Shown in pieces: positions 31,150 through 44,030 of a stretch of DNA of 64,000 bases. Within the stretch, counting starts at the first letter, position 1, and the number at the start of each line of letters is the position of its first letter. The position numbers were made by a program, and so were the translations under genes. Under the pieces are notes generated by a model. That model had not been told where the DNA came from. It saw only the letters and a program-made list of their open reading frames with translations, and did not search any database. The stretch spans positions 6,901,587 to 6,965,586 of the forward strand of contig CM054157.1 of NCBI GenBank assembly GCA_028751875.1, given 5' to 3'. The DNA comes from Rapana venosa. Its lineage: Eukaryota; Mollusca; Gastropoda; Neogastropoda; Muricidae.

Positions 31150-31300
31150 ACTTCAGTAGGCCATTGTGTGCCGGTGGGAACAGATGACAAAATTGAAAAA
31201 AACGCATACACACGCATTAAAAAAAATAAATCTGAGCGCTTTGATTTGTTGCTTTACAAGATTCAGCGCTATATAAATTCCATACATTATTATTATTTTA
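31150..31300 (+). mobile_element. tRNA-SINE 3' part with type 1 tail
   Basis: GCCATTGTGTGCCGGTGGGA, ACGCATACACACGCATT, then TGAGCGCTTTGATTTGTTGC, TTACAAGATTCAGCGCTATA, ATTCCATACATTATTATT. Same tail as 12079-12440. Confidence 0.85.
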
Positions 31301-31345
31301 TTTTCCTATGGAGTTAACATCAGTGCCGTCTCCACTCCACCCCCA

Positions 31346-31560
31346 CAAGTTCTTCAGATTAGACTATAAACAGGTCCAGTGGGCTAGTGCAAACGCACAC
31401 AGAACATCTTGTGCACATGTTAAAACCTATTCAGCTTTTTGGAAGAGTAGGCCATCATGTGCCAGCGGGAACAGATGAGAAAATTTACAAAACTGCATAC
31501 ACACGGGGACTGAATGTAAAAAAAGCACATGAGTGCTTTTTCCATTAACCTTGAAATAAA
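31346..31560 (+). mobile_element. tRNA-SINE body with type 2 tail
   Basis: TTCTTCAGATTAGACTATAA, ACACAGAACATCTTGTGCAC, AGAGTAGGCCATCATGTGCC, GGGGACTGAATG, AGCACATGAGTGCTTTTTCC. A CA array follows at 31563-31611. Two SINE copies with different tails thus lie within 400 bp. Confidence 0.8.
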
Positions 31561-31579
31561 TGAACACACACACCACACA

Positions 31580-31612
<33 letters not shown>

Positions 31613-31649
31613 GGATTCAAATATTCTCAATTGGTTTCTGGTTTTCCTT

Positions 31650-32065
31650 TTTTTTCTTCAAACCTCACCAATGTTACACACCTACCTGATAATAATGAAC
31701 CCCACCACCACCCCAAGACTTCTTCCCCACCAATGGTGACTGATATTTATCACACAGCACCCTTCTTCATTATTTTTTCCATGTCTTACATACAGACACC
31801 AATGGGGTCACTGGCCCAGAAGAAAAGACCACCATGTCCTGAGAGGTTCCAACAGTTCACGCCTCACGACCCACCACCAGTGCAGTGTGCACAGAGCAAT
31901 GAATGGCTCGGCGAGGAATGGTCGCCAGAGGCACAGGCCTTCCATGCACTCTGTAGCTCGTGCAATAAGCTTTGCGTGGTGTTGGATTGGGGCTCCATGC
32001 TTCCCTCTCTCTGGGTAACTCGTCATACGTGACGCAATTGTCTGACTAATTACTCGTGACGCCAT
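31650..32065 (+). repeat. Unknown dispersed repeat E, copy 1
   Basis: The reverse complement lies at 54700-55085. Shared blocks include TATTTATCACACAGCACCCT, TTCCATGTCTTACATACAGA, CCAGAAGAAAAGACCACCAT and GTCCTGAGAGGTTCCAACAG. The minus strand of 31808-32065 is open for 85 codons, but the other copy is frameshifted. No family recognised. Confidence 0.7.
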
Positions 32066-32434
32066 TATTGCTGTCTGGGGTATTTAATTGGTAACGTGGA
32101 GAGAATTTATTGCTACTGAGTGTGAAGGAGAGAAATTTTTTTTTTTAGAGATTTGTTCACAGCAAATGCTGATATTTTTATGGGGAAAAGGCTTCAAGGG
32201 AGAATTTTAAGTGTAGTAGTGTTTGTGAATGTTTAATGTGTGATTTGTTAACACTGATGAAAACAGTGATGATAATGTTATTATTGTTAAAATAATGATA
32301 CTGACAATTGTAATGGTAATGATGATAATAATGTTAATCATTATTATTATGTTTAATGTTATTATCATTATAATGGTAACAGTATTAAGAACAAAATAGT
32401 ATCAAGAAAACATTACACGTCTTGGGTGGTACAT

Positions 32435-32435
<1 letters not shown>
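32065..32435. other. A/T-rich DNA without features
   Basis: AAT/ATT-leaning sequence. No gene or known repeat. Confidence 0.5.
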
Positions 32436-32524
<89 letters not shown>

Positions 32525-32985
32525 ATAATATATATATATATTATATATATATACGCTCGCCCATGCGCGCGCACACAGCATTTTAGCAAGAAACTGTGCA
32601 TGAATATCTCTTCAAAAAGAGCTAGTCTCCCTCAAATCAGTCAATATCCACCCCCACCCGCACCTCCCACCCCAATCAGAACCCATCCCCTTGCCCATTA
32701 CGTTTTTTTGATATTTTGCTAACATGGTCAGTAACTGGAGTACAGCCTCAACAATCAAGTGTGTAGATCAGCAATCAAAAATCGGATTAATAATAATAAT
32801 AATGTTGATAATAATAATAATAATAACAACAACAACAACAACAATAATGATAATAATAATGTTGATAATAATAATAATATAATAATTAATAATATTATTA
32901 TTATCAACATTATTATCAACATTATTATTATTATGTTGATAATAATAATGATATAATAATAATAATAATAATAATAATGTATGGA
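32435..32985. repeat. CA, TA and AAT/AAC arrays
   Basis: CA then TA array 32438-32553 with several short perfect palindromes of TATATA. AAT/AAC array 32786-32978 contains both AAT and ATT directions and could fold back. Confidence 0.85.
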
Positions 32986-33196
32986 ATGGGTCTTGTAATT
33001 TCAAAAGAGGGAATCAGACATGGTTGTTTGTTTTTTTACAGAATGTATGACTTAACACTATCCCTGCATTAAGGGAGAGAACCCCTCTTTCCTCAGTACA
33101 CATGCACTGTGTGCATTTGTCTGCTACAGTAACCCAGTAGAGGGGTGATATACAGAGGGAAGGGTTAGTAGTTGGTTGGCTACCCTATACCAAGGG

Positions 33197-33515
33197 GGAC
33201 GGGATAGCCTAGTGGTCAGAACATTGCGCTTGCAATCTGTCGACCCGGGTTCGAATCCCGTTCAAGGGAATATTTTCTCTGGAGTTAACATAAGTGCAGA
33301 CCCCACTCTCCCCAAAAGTCCTTCGGATGAGACTATAAACCTAGGTCCCGTGTGCGAACGCACGCAAAATATCTTGCGCACACGTTAAATCCTGTTCCGC
33401 TTTTCGTAAGAGTAGGCCGTTGTGTGCCGGTGGGAACAGATGACAGAATTCACAAATCCGCATACACACGAAGACAGGATGTAAAATTGCACACAAGTGC
33501 TTATTCCAGACATGT
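33197..33515 (+). mobile_element. tRNA-derived SINE, best-preserved head
   Basis: Box A GGGATAGCCTAGTGGTCAG and box B GGGTTCGAATCCC are close to canonical. A CTGGAGTTAACATAAGTGCA linker follows, then the body CCTTCGGATGAGACTATAAA, CTTGCGCACACGTTAAATCC, GTGTGCCGGTGGGAACAGAT. A shortened type 2 tail ends in GTGCTTATTCCA. The left-contig partner (11441 onward) lacks this SINE, so it marks the edge of the shared sequence. Confidence 0.88.
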
Positions 33516-33526
33516 CAGATGTCAGA

Positions 33527-33833
33527 CAAAGTGATAGTGTATTCAAAGAGGTAGCAAGCAGCCTCATGAGAGAAAGTGCTTTGACCATGGTATTCACAGA
33601 CATACTTATCGTTTTGCCTTGTTAAAGCACTCCAAATGCATGCATAGTTGGTAGATAAAGAGGGGGATGGGGGGATTGCTGGTTAGTTGTGGCTCCAGAA
33701 CGCTGTGAAGTTTCACAACTTGAGTCACGAGAAACTATTTTTTTTCGGATTAAAAACTTGACGTGTAGTCTACAGGACTGAACACACACACACACACACA
33801 TCACACACACATACAACACACACACACACAACA

Positions 33834-33874
<41 letters not shown>

Positions 33875-34243
33875 ACCAACTCCCAGATCCCCCCCACATC
33901 CCTCCCCCTTCTTTTTGTTTTAAATATAAATTATGAAGAGGGTAAACGAAATCGAACACCCCCCCACAACACCACACGAAACGCAAAACACACAACACCC
34001 CACAAAAACACGCCCAACATCAACACAAAAAACCCACACAACACACAACACAGCACACACACACAACGACACACCACACAAAAACGCAAAAACACATAAA
34101 AAAAGCACACACAACCACACGCACACCACAAAACACCCAACATACACACAGCACACACAAACAAAAACAACAACACAAACAAACACACACATACGACTGT
34201 GTGGTAGTGTGTGTTGTTTTGTACACACACACAACAACACACA
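33527..34243 (-). repeat. Partner of the left contig end (10300-11440)
   Basis: In reverse this gives TTTGTCTGACA, CTTTCTCTCATGAGGCTGCT, ACGTCAAG-type blocks, a CA array, and the island 33880-33960 with CTCCCAGATCCCCCCCACAT. A CA/AAC-rich stretch equivalent to the TG-rich tract of 10236-10795 ends it. Continues the giant inverted repeat beyond a LINE insertion. Confidence 0.8.
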
Positions 34244-35849
34244 AACCCCACGGGCGTCACAACATGGCGAAGTACGCGACTAAAACCCAGCTTAGTGCCA
34301 CGCTTTTACTGCATAGGAATGACAAAAAAAACACGACGTAAAAGGGCAGCCTCCTTTTCTTTGAGACACACATCAAAAAAATGGGGATCAAAAAAGTACG
34401 GAATCTAGGGCCCAAAACCCGCAAATCAAAAAGCGCCGTTCCCCCCCATTTTACCCATGGAACGCAGCAATAACGATCCGATCTGCAGGCCCTTTCCCAT
34501 CTCATGGACCAAAGAAAGGGCTTCTCCCTATAAAAAAATCACGGTTGGAGAGGACTGGGAAAGGGGCGCCTTTGGTCACCAGCAGCGAGGGTCACCGAAA
34601 CACCGGTGACCAGAACCTCCAGCATGGTGACCAAGGAACCCAGACCGAGTTTTTCGGCTCCACCCCCTCCCCCTCCCTGCCACTACCACGCCCAAGCCAA
34701 ACGACTGCCCTCTTCACCCAGCCCTCTGCCTCTTTCCCAGGGGGGCAAACACCAAAGAGGTAGTAGAAGTAAATTGGAAAGAAAAAGAAAAAAGCCTGAA
34801 AAATCAACTCAAAAGAAGTGTGAAAAAGAATCATGAGTCAAATCAAATTCTATTTAAAGGAAAGAGATTTCTGTTCCCTTCGGTATGATAGTCCCGTTTC
34901 CCTTCTGCTTGGTTTTAACAGAAGGCCTAGGTAACCCTAGGGTTTTGACTTTTTAAAGTAAAAAATCGAAAATAGGAGAGATTCACCAGTTTGAAAGCAA
35001 AGTGTGATGCCCAAAACCAAAAGTGTCTTATCCATTGTGGGATAAATGATCAAAAAGAAAACAGACCCCGGGAAGCCAGCAAGAAATGGTTTCAAAGTGA
35101 AAAAATGTTTTGCCTCTTTCCCCATCCCAAAGTTGTCTTTTAGCAAAATTGCTCCAACCAGGAACGCAGATCTGCAGAGGAAAAGAGATGTATTCAATGC
35201 TATAACATGTTCTGAATTGTTTGAACAGAAAAATGTTTCCTTCATTCACACAAAAACCCTGAGCACTCATTATAGTAATTTCAGAGACCAGCTGCCCCTA
35301 ATGCCCGGGGTCACGTGTCCTCGCCAGAAACATCGGCCGACATGTGCACGAATGCTCTGGGAAAAGCAGAAGAGGAAACCTAGACGCTGGATCTACAATT
35401 CACGCCAGGTACCCTCCCACAGATCTACCTACGACCACTTCCTTCACAGCCAGGTTACAGATTTTAGCCAGTGGCCATTCACTTTCCAGGATGCCAGTAC
35501 CCATGGTGGAGACAGCCCTTTGACCTAAACCATTTTAATGTGTTAAGAAACACTGACTGGTAATTTATGTGTAGTAACTTGAAGTGCACTAGCTATGGTA
35601 TTATTCCGTTTTGCTCACATCTGTAGCAGCTGTTTTTACTTGATTTCCCGTGTGAGCTTTCTTGAATGAGTAGTTTGTATTGAGTTGTTTAAAATTCTTT
35701 AGTAGTTAAGGTTGCTTATTATTATATTTTTTTTTATTATTTTTTGTTTGGTAAAGTTGTTTTTTTTTCTGGGTTGGGTTTGTTTTGTTTTTTAACTATA
35801 AGTTTTAACGTTGTACGTTACTATGCCTTCTAAACGCAAAGCGCGTTTT

Positions 35850-36520
35850 CCATCATGCAGTGGAATGCTAGATCTATTTCCACTAATCTGCCATATTTAA
35901 TACAGCATTTTTGCTGAAAATTTTTTATCAAGTAGTGATGTTACAATCACTCAAAGTAACTAAAAGTAAGCTGCCCAAGCTGCCTGGCTATTATTATCCA
36001 CCTGTCTATCAGCAAGTCGATACTGTAACAAAAATCAGTGCAGCATAAAACATTCAGGAAGGGGTGGATTACTGCATGTGTCCCTCACAATGCCTAACCA
36101 GATCCAGATATACATTCATGTGCAGCACGAGTAAGTTTTGGAAAGAATATAATAATAAACACCCTGTGTCTGTATATCTGCCAGGGACCAAATGATCTGA
36201 ATTTCTGAGTGGATACACAACCCTTTAAAAATAATGAAAAATGGTTCATTGCAGGAGATTTTAATGCACATGCACCCTTTTGGGATAAGGAATGTAGAAA
36301 AATATCTCATAATCGATTTGTAGAAAAAATAGTCGACTCTTGTCTATGCTTGCTAAATGACGGCAGTGTCACAAAGAATCCCAGAAAATTGTTAGTCACA
36401 AAGCTTTAGCCTTAGATCTGTCATTTGTGTCTCCTGCTTTAGCTCCAGAGTGTGAGTGGTCAACAAAATAATGACACCCCTTTCAGTGATCACTTGCCTA
36501 AATTTTCCCCAACTTTTTGT
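35850..36520 (+). pseudogene. I-type LINE endonuclease domain, frameshifted
   Basis: Starts with a CAGTGGAATGCTAGATCTAT block (IQWNARSIS-like). It continues through KLPKLPGYYYPPVYQQV-like codons near 35965-36015 and FIAGDFNAHAPFWD at 36244-36285. An ALDLSFVSPAL-like block follows near 36405-36440. Asp and His of the AP-endonuclease signature are present. At least three frame changes. Confidence 0.65.
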
Positions 36521-37254
36521 GGAACAAAAAACTTTCCATGACACTCAGAAAGACAAAAAACTTCAAATTTAACTTTAAAAAAGCTGTTTTGGGAGAAGTT
36601 TGAAGACATCCCTTTCAGTTTACAACATGACAGCTTTGACACTGCAACATTGACCCCTTTTATTCCAGTTTTACTGAGACCATTCTTAATGTGCCACTTT
36701 AAACATTCCCCAAAATTTTAATACAGTAAAAATTAAATAAACATCAGGGAAATATCTGGTGGACACCAGCATGTGAGGAAGCAGTTAAAAATAAACGCTC
36801 AATTGTATAAAATTTATCTAAAAGATAAAACATCAGAAAATAATGTAAAACAGAAACAAGCTAAAATTTCATTTTTAACCTTGTTGTAGCTCAGGCTAAG
36901 AGACAGTTTTGGACTTCTTTTTGTACCACCGAAATTTCAAATCAATAAGGACCCTTTAAAAAAGGGTTTGGGAAAAATTTCATGAAATGAAAAAAGGCGT
37001 TAGTTTACCAACTTGTCCAGTGAGACTGGAAAACAAAGAATTCCCATCAAATTTAGAAAAGGCAAAAGGGTTTGCAGATATGTTTTCAAAAATCGATGCG
37101 TCTTGAAGGATTGTCACTTAAGTGTAGGAACTATAGAACAGAAGAGGAAAATTTAAAAAAGAGTATAATGACCCATCTTGACAACAGTTCATGCATTAAT
37201 GCTCCAATATCAGTGGATGAAGTTAGAGATTTCTTTACTGTCTCTTTCTACTAA

Positions 37255-38460
37255 GAAAACATCTGTCGGGGTAGATGCAGTTTCTAATGACATGCTAAAA
37301 CATCTACCAGCCAAACTTTATTTTTCTACTGCATAAATTGTTCAATAAAAGTTGGTTGAAGGGTTTGCCAGGGATTGGAAAAAAATCTTTGTCATTTATT
37401 CATAAAAAAAGGAAAACCCCGAACAGACAAAACTAGCTACAGGCCAATTGCTTTGACCCCACCACTGGGAACTAATGGGAGAATTATTTTAAAACTGTGT
37501 ACTTCTGTGTATAAATAAAATAATCCCAGTCAATCAAGCGGGTTTTCGAAAGACAGATCTGCCATAGATAACTTGGTTAAGCTATCAACGCATATAAAAA
37601 TTCAGTTTGCAAGAAGAAAGAACGTTCTTGCAACATTTTTTGATATAAAAAGAGCGTATGATCAAGTTTGGCATGCTAAGTTGCTACATAAACATAAGAA
37701 TCTGGGCTTTTCTGGGCATTTTTATAATTATATTAAAAGTTTTTTGACTAATAGAAGTATACAGGTTAGAGTAGCTAAATCATATTCTAGTTTTAGATCT
37801 CTTCATATGGGACTTCCCCAAGGTTCTGTAATATCGCCTCTCTTATTTAATGTTTTGCTGCATGATCTTCCTATGAAATTGTCGAAGGAAGTCGTCTTAG
37901 TACAATATGCAGATGATATATGTATGTGGATGAATGTTTCTATGAAACGAAACACACCAAAAAGAGCGTTAAACTACATTAAAAGGTATACCAGAACAGC
38001 TTAACAACATCGATAATTATATGCTCGAAAATGGATTTACTTTATCCACAGAAAAAAACGTACACTGTGCTTTTTAACAATGGAAGTAATCCAGATGACC
38101 TACCAGCATTTAGAATTGGGACCAACATGATTGAATATAAAGACACCGTAAAGTTCTTGGGTGTATTTCTCACTTCTAAGCTAACTTTGGAATGCACATA
38201 TCGAAGACAATTTAACTAAAGCAAAGAAAGGCTTAAACTTTTTGAAGAGGGTAAGTAAACAGTTCTGGGGCCAGACACATTAAATATGAAATATTAGCTA
38301 CATCCCTTATTCGTTCAAAATTATCTTTATGGTCAAGAGGTCTTTTTCAGTGCGCCTAAGTATTTACTTAAAAAGTTACAAAGTATAGACTGCAAAGCTT
38401 TACAGACTGGCTCTTGGTGTGCTTATCACGCCTCAGCCCTGGGAACATATAACGAAGCGG
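37255..38460 (+). pseudogene. I-type LINE reverse transcriptase, frameshifted
   Basis: SVGVDAVSNDMLKHLP near 37262, SYRPIALTP near 37437, QAGFRK near 37536, ATFFDIKRAYDQVWHAKL at 37630-37683, GLPQGSVISPLLFNVLLHDL from 37810, YADD catalytic codons at 37906-37917, and KFLGVFLTSKLTL near 38151. Order and spacing fit a non-LTR reverse transcriptase. The longest uninterrupted part is 143 codons (37573-38004). Confidence 0.8.
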
Positions 38461-38562
38461 CATATTGCCTTTAGATGATTACCGTCAACTGGCATGTGCA
38501 AATATTTGCTTAGAAACAAAACGACAAAAAATTTTATTTCAAAAGAAATAGAAGTGAAATCA

Positions 38563-38686
<124 letters not shown>

Positions 38687-39074
38687 TGAATTTTTGTGGT
38701 CCTTCACACACGGGTTCTTTCCAAATGATGGGCGATAGAGCTGCCAAAAAGGTGCAAACATGGACGGGATGCAATAGAATTGCATGTGCCTTTATCCTTA
38801 CAAGAAGGGTATAGCTTACTAGAACAAAAATCAGGAGAAAAAGGTCACTGATAGTAATCAGCAAAATGAGAGACTTTAACTAGAACTGCAATCAATACCC
38901 ATAATCTAACAGTGGGGAACCATTCAGAAGTTAGTACAAATGTTTTTACGTCAAGGAGAATTAATACTTTATTCTAATAGAATAAACTAAATGCATTGAT
39001 AACCAAATTCAGCAAAAATGGTAAATGCCTGTTGTGGTGAGAATATCACTAATATCATATACTTTTGACTGCCA

Positions 39075-39076
<2 letters not shown>

Positions 39077-39149
<73 letters not shown>

Positions 39150-39320
39150 GAATTAGGGGATTGATTTTTGGGTTTTAAATGAAGGGGAAATGGAGGTTTG
39201 TTGTATAGAATTGTAGGAATTAGTTAATTTGGGGTTTGTGTTTTAATTGTTGTTGGTTTTGGGTTTTTTTTTAATTATGGTTTTTTGTGTTGTTTTGGTA
39301 TTTTGTTTTTTTTTTCTATT

Positions 39321-39356
<36 letters not shown>

Positions 39357-39730
39357 TTTTTTTTTTTTTTTTTTTTGCCCCCTTTTTTTTGGTGGGGGTG
39401 AGAGGGGGGCTGCCGGGGGGGGTTTTTTGGGTTGGGGGAAGGGAGGGGGGGTTTCCCGCGGGTGGGGTGGGGGTTTGGGGGGGGGGGGGTTTTGGTTTGG
39501 GCGGTGGTTTCGAGGGGGGGGTTTGGGGGGAAAGGTTTGGGATTAAAGGGGGAGGGGGGGCCGGGGGGGGGGGGGGGAAAAAGGGGGTTTGGTGGGGGGG
39601 GTTGGGTTTGGGGGGGGGGGGGGCGGGGGGAAAATGGTTGGGGGAAGAAGATTGGGTTTTTTTCCGTGGTTGGAACAACATATAAAATTAAACAAGGGAA
39701 ACCCCCAGAAAATTTTAAATCCCAAGCGGA
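39077..39730. other. G72 and G32 runs with G/T-only sequence
   Basis: G runs at 39077-39148 and 39323-39354, then almost only G and T to about 39660. Apparent Gly-rich proteins are artefacts. The run starts in the middle of a phrase that continues normally in copy 2 (41626), which points to a bad consensus. Confidence 0.8.
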
Positions 39731-39825
39731 TTGTTACTGACCTCATTTGGAAAAAGTAGTTTATCAAAAGTCATTATTTCTTTAAATTTAAAATTTTCTT
39801 TATAAGTTTTGAAAAAGATTAAGTC
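39731..39825 (+). repeat. Stray fragment of the arm repeat
   Basis: ACTGACCTCATTTG, then TCATTATT..CTTTAA and AAAATTTTC match 43484-43590 of the right arm in order, with many small deletions. It is joined directly to LINE sequence at 39826. This looks like a consensus blended from unrelated reads. Confidence 0.6.
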
Positions 39826-41760
39826 TTGGTTAAGCTATCAACGCATATAAAAATCGTTTTCGAACAAAAGTTCTAGGGAAAAAATATTTTGATAAAAACG
39901 CAATCAATTGAGATTAAGTTGCTACATAAACATAGAATTGGCTGTTTGGGCATTTTAAATATTTAATAAGTTTTTTACTAAATTGTATGCATTCGAGTAG
40001 CAATCATATCATATTTTCAGATCTCTTATGGACATCCCAAGTCTGTATATGCCTTTCTTATTTAATGTTTTGTGCATGATTTCTATGAATTTATCGAAGG
40101 AAGTCTTTAAAATAATGAGATAATATAGTATGGATGAATGTTTCTAGAAACGAAACACCAAAAGAGCTTTTAAACTCATTAAAAGTTAACCAGAACAGTT
40201 AACAACATCGATAATTATAGCCGAAAAGGATTTAATTTATCCACAGAAAAAAGTACACTGTGCTTTTTAATAGATTTCCCCAGATGACCTACAGCATTTA
40301 GAATTGGCCAACATATTGAATATAAAGACACGTTAAGGTTGGTGTTATTTCACTTAAGCTAATTTTGAATGCATATCGAAGACAATTAAAAGCAAAAACT
40401 TAAGACGAATAATCATTAAAAACCATCACATAAATGAATTTGTATCCTTTCTATAATTACTATGGATGGGTCTTTTCAGGACTAAATATTTTACTAAATT
40501 ACAATGTAATGAAATTAACTGAAACCCGTTGTTTTCAAGAAAGGGGGGGGAACCTAAATATATAAGGCATATTGCTTTAGATGATTACCGTCATACTGGC
40601 ATGTGCAAATATTTGCTTAGAAACAAAACGACAGAAAATTTATTTCAGAAGAAATAGAAGTGAAAATCAGAGTTTAATTTTCCTAAAAGAGCGGAAATAT
40701 ATATCCCTTTAATGCCCATAAGTACATATGTGTCTGATCTGGTAGAAAACTCTGAAGTCAATCAACACAGCATGGACACACGAGAAGCAATCTTACCTTG
40801 CCCATCATGGAGATGAATAAAGCACACTTTGATATAGAGGTGTCTAATGAAAACAAGGAATGACAACCAGAATATAATGGTTGCTGATGTCCGATCCCAC
40901 ATCCATCATAAATATTTTGACAATTACAAATTTATACAGATGGATCCCGCCTAGATAATCAAGAAAAGGTTCTTGCTTTTGTTATACAGCGTTAAAAATT
41001 GAAAAATCTATTACATTGGTAAACATCACTCGATATTTACAGCAGAACTTGTAGCAATACTAATGGGTCTTACTTATATCTTTGATTTGCCGTTGGGTAT
41101 ATTTCAAATTCTTCTTTGCGTTGATTCTAAATCGGCATTGTATGCTTTAAATCGCCATGTTACAAGAAAACTTCGAAATCATTTAGAGATTAAGCATGTC
41201 AATACATCTCTTAACCGTAAAGGGCATAAGTGTGAATTTTTGTTGGGTGCCTTCACACACTGGGTTCTTCCAAATGAGTGGCGGATAGAGCTGCCAAAAA
41301 GGTGCAAAACATGGACGGGATGCAATAGAATTGCATGTGCCTTTATCCTTACAAGAAGGGTATAGCTTACTAGAACAAAAATCATGGAGAAAGGTCACTG
41401 ATAGTAATCAGCAAAAGAGAGACTTTTAACTAGAACTGCAATCAATACCATAATCTAACAGTGGGGAACCATTCAGAGTTAGTACAAATGTTTTTACGTC
41501 AAGGAGAATTAATACTTTATTCTATAGAATGAAACTAAATGCATTGATAACCAAATTCAGCAAAAATGGTAAATGCCTGTGTGGTGAGAATATCACTAAT
41601 ACTCATATACTTTTTGACTGCCAGAGTGTAAAACTTCACTGAAACCCCACCGATATTCAGTATTTAATGGCGTGAAAGTGAAGGCATTTTACAGAAGCAT
41701 TGTAGCTACGTATGACGTTGGGGGTTTTTTGTTGTTTTTTAAATCCTGTTGCATTGCCAA
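39826..41760 (+). mobile_element. I-type LINE copy 2 (partial)
   Basis: Starts with GGTTAAGCTATCAACGCATA (same as 37577-37596) and repeats the reverse transcriptase region of copy 1 with many deletions until about 40560. From there it is cleaner, carries the RNase H region and a 3' region equal to 38686-39076, and ends near 41760. Together with copy 1 it gives the order endonuclease, reverse transcriptase, RNase H. Confidence 0.7.
40880..41370 (+). pseudogene. RNase H domain of I-type LINE
   Basis: YTDGSR at 40933-40950 (first catalytic Asp), AELVAILMGL at 41041-41070 (Glu) and LLCVDSKSALYALN at 41110-41151 (second Asp) give the D-E-D core of ribonuclease H. It would remove RNA from the RNA-DNA hybrid during insertion. 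A stop and a frameshift lie between the first and second blocks. Confidence 0.75.
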
Positions 41761-41869
41761 GTTTTCGAGATTATAAATTTTTTTTTTTTTAACACCAATC
41801 CAATCTCACGGGTTTTTTTGTTTTTGTTTTGTTTTTGTTTTTGGGTTTTGTTTTAGTTTTTTGGTCTTT

Positions 41870-41915
<46 letters not shown>

Positions 41916-41965
41916 GCGTCTAAATCCACTAAAAGTGAACAGACTTTAAAATTGAAGTCAACAAC

Positions 41966-42004
<39 letters not shown>
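41760..42004. repeat. T-rich sequence, G40 run and start of CA array
   Basis: Poly-T and TTTTTG tract, then 40 Gs at 41875-41914, then a short phrase and the CA array 41968-42020. This is the inner edge of the right arm. Confidence 0.8.
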
Positions 42005-42024
<20 letters not shown>

Positions 42025-42269
42025 ACACGTCTGATATCACTATTTAGTGGAAGGACGTTAAACTTAAGAACTAACACACACAGGCATATTAGTCACCAAA
42101 CAGCGAACAGAAAATGTTCATATTATTTTCCTTACAAGATAATTATGTAAAATGTAATTCTGACAAAAATGGATTCAGCCCCGTCTTACTCTTTGCCAAG
42201 TGAGCAAAGAATCAACATGATCAAACATTTCCTAATCCTTCTCCCTCCCCCCCCCCCCCCTTTCCCCCC

Positions 42270-42395
42270 CCCCCCCCTCCTGTCAGTCCCAGAAGCCCTC
42301 TATGTCCAGATGTGTAGATGTCTGTTTGATGTCTGCAGCAGACGATTTTAAACGGCTTTGCGTCATCGTCTGCAGTCTGCCAGAGGAATGGAATT
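42270..42395 (-). repeat. Module M2
   Basis: Reverse complement of 9683-9800, including CTGCAGCAGACGA, AAACGGCTTTG and CGTCATCGTCTGCAGTCTGC. Confidence 0.75.
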
Positions 42396-42429
42396 AACCC
42401 CTCTGATTTTTGTCCCTCTGTAGAACGAT

Positions 42430-42840
42430 GTATGAATGGATGGATGGATGGATGGATGGATGGATGGATGGATGGATGTGTGTGTATTTTGGGGATGGAT
42501 GGATGGATGGAGGGATGGAGGGTGTTTGTATGTATGTTTTGTATGTATGTATGTATGGATGTATTATATGTATGTATGTAAGTATGTAAGTATGTATGTA
42601 TTATCTGTATGTATGTATGTATGTATGTGTGTATGTATGTATGTGTCTGTCTATCTGTATGCATGTATGAAAGTAAGTATGTATGTATGTATGCATGTAT
42701 GTATGTATGTATGTATCTGTCTGTCTTTCTTTCTTATCTGTCTATGTATCTCTCTATCTGTCTATCTATCTATCTATCTAGCTGTCTGTCTGTCTTTCTT
42801 TCTATCTGTCTATCTATCTACCTATGTATCTATTATTTTT
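42430..42840. repeat. GGAT, GTAT, CTGT and CTAT arrays
   Basis: Tetranucleotide arrays in mirror order to 9182-9635. Confidence 0.9.
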
Positions 42841-43894
42841 TTCCTTTATTTTTCTATTTTTCCTTTATTTTTTTATTACAATTGCTTTAACTTCATTTCT
42901 TCTTTACACTCTTTCTTTTGTGCTTAAAACCAACTAGGAAGACGATCTCAGAAGTAGGGAGTGAAGGCTTGCAAATATTAGCTGTGAGATAACACATATT
43001 ATTTTTGTGGTTATGGTTTATCTATCTACTTTGCCATATGAATATCACAATCCGCTACTGTCACCTTGATGAAAAGGGGGAAATGAAGATTTTGTTCTAA
43101 GAAAATACAATCTCCTGCATCTTGTGTTTATAGTCCTTTTTTAAAATTAATTTTTGAGCGACGACTAGTTTCATCTTGAAGTCTAGTCTGTTAACTTGAT
43201 TCATCAAAGCATGTGGGAAAATGAAGTCCTCTGATCTGAAATTGGTGTTGATATGTATGGGGTTACGTCACGTTAGGTGTAGAGGTAATAATCAAGTTTG
43301 AAATTAATATTTTCTCTAAGCTGATTCCATCATCGGCTATGACAGGAAAATAAGTGATTGTTGTTTGTTTTGGGCGTTCTTATTTTCTGTGTCTTGGCGC
43401 CTTCACAACAACTATGAGAAAATTGAAGACGAAGCTAATGATCGAGAGGGAAGATTTCAATGCCAGCGTGGGGATTGGATAACTGACCTCATTTGTGTAG
43501 AAAAAGTCAGCCTGTGTTATCATGAAAGTTCATTATTGTCTTTAATTTTAAAATTTTCATGTATAGTCTTTGAATATTCAAAGATTTTTTTATGTGGGTC
43601 TGATCTATTACACGTGTGTTACAGTTGATAGCTCTGAACCATACTTGCTCTATGAGGAAATACAACTATTATTAAACAAAACTCACCAATCAAACGAAAA
43701 ATTCAAATTATTCCCCCCCTCCCCCTTGTGATTGTACTGTATACATCAATGTAATGAGACTAGCACAAACCCTTGTCATTGTACATTTTCTGATGAATGA
43801 GATTTATCATCTTTTCAAACTGTACGGTTACTGACAATATGTTAGAACCTTGCTCTTCGCTTTGTTTGATTAGAAAACATAATTTATTCAATGA

Positions 43895-44030
43895 TATTTA
43901 TTTATTTATTTATTTATTCTTTTATATATATCGAGGATAATGGAATAAGTACTCATGTGCTTTTTACACCCAGTCCCCGTGGTTATGCGGTTTTGTAAAT
44001 CTTGTCATCTGTTTCCACCGGCATAAACAC
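43895..44030 (-). mobile_element. SINE 3' fragment present only in the right arm
   Basis: ATTT repeats (the tail end), ATATCGAGGATAATGGAATA, CATGTGCTTTTTACACCCAG, TATGCGGTTTTGTAAATC, CATCTGTTTCCACCGGCA. The left arm passes from TCTAGTTATACC to ATTGAATAAATTG at 8120-8150 with no such insert. Confidence 0.75.

Noticed and set aside
33197..33270. Genuine tRNA gene
   Set aside because: Boxes A and B are good, but the sequence continues directly into a SINE body, the acceptor arms do not pair, and similar heads recur in other SINE copies.
39247..39740. Glycine-rich protein frames
   Set aside because: They arise from pure G runs next to a probable consensus error.
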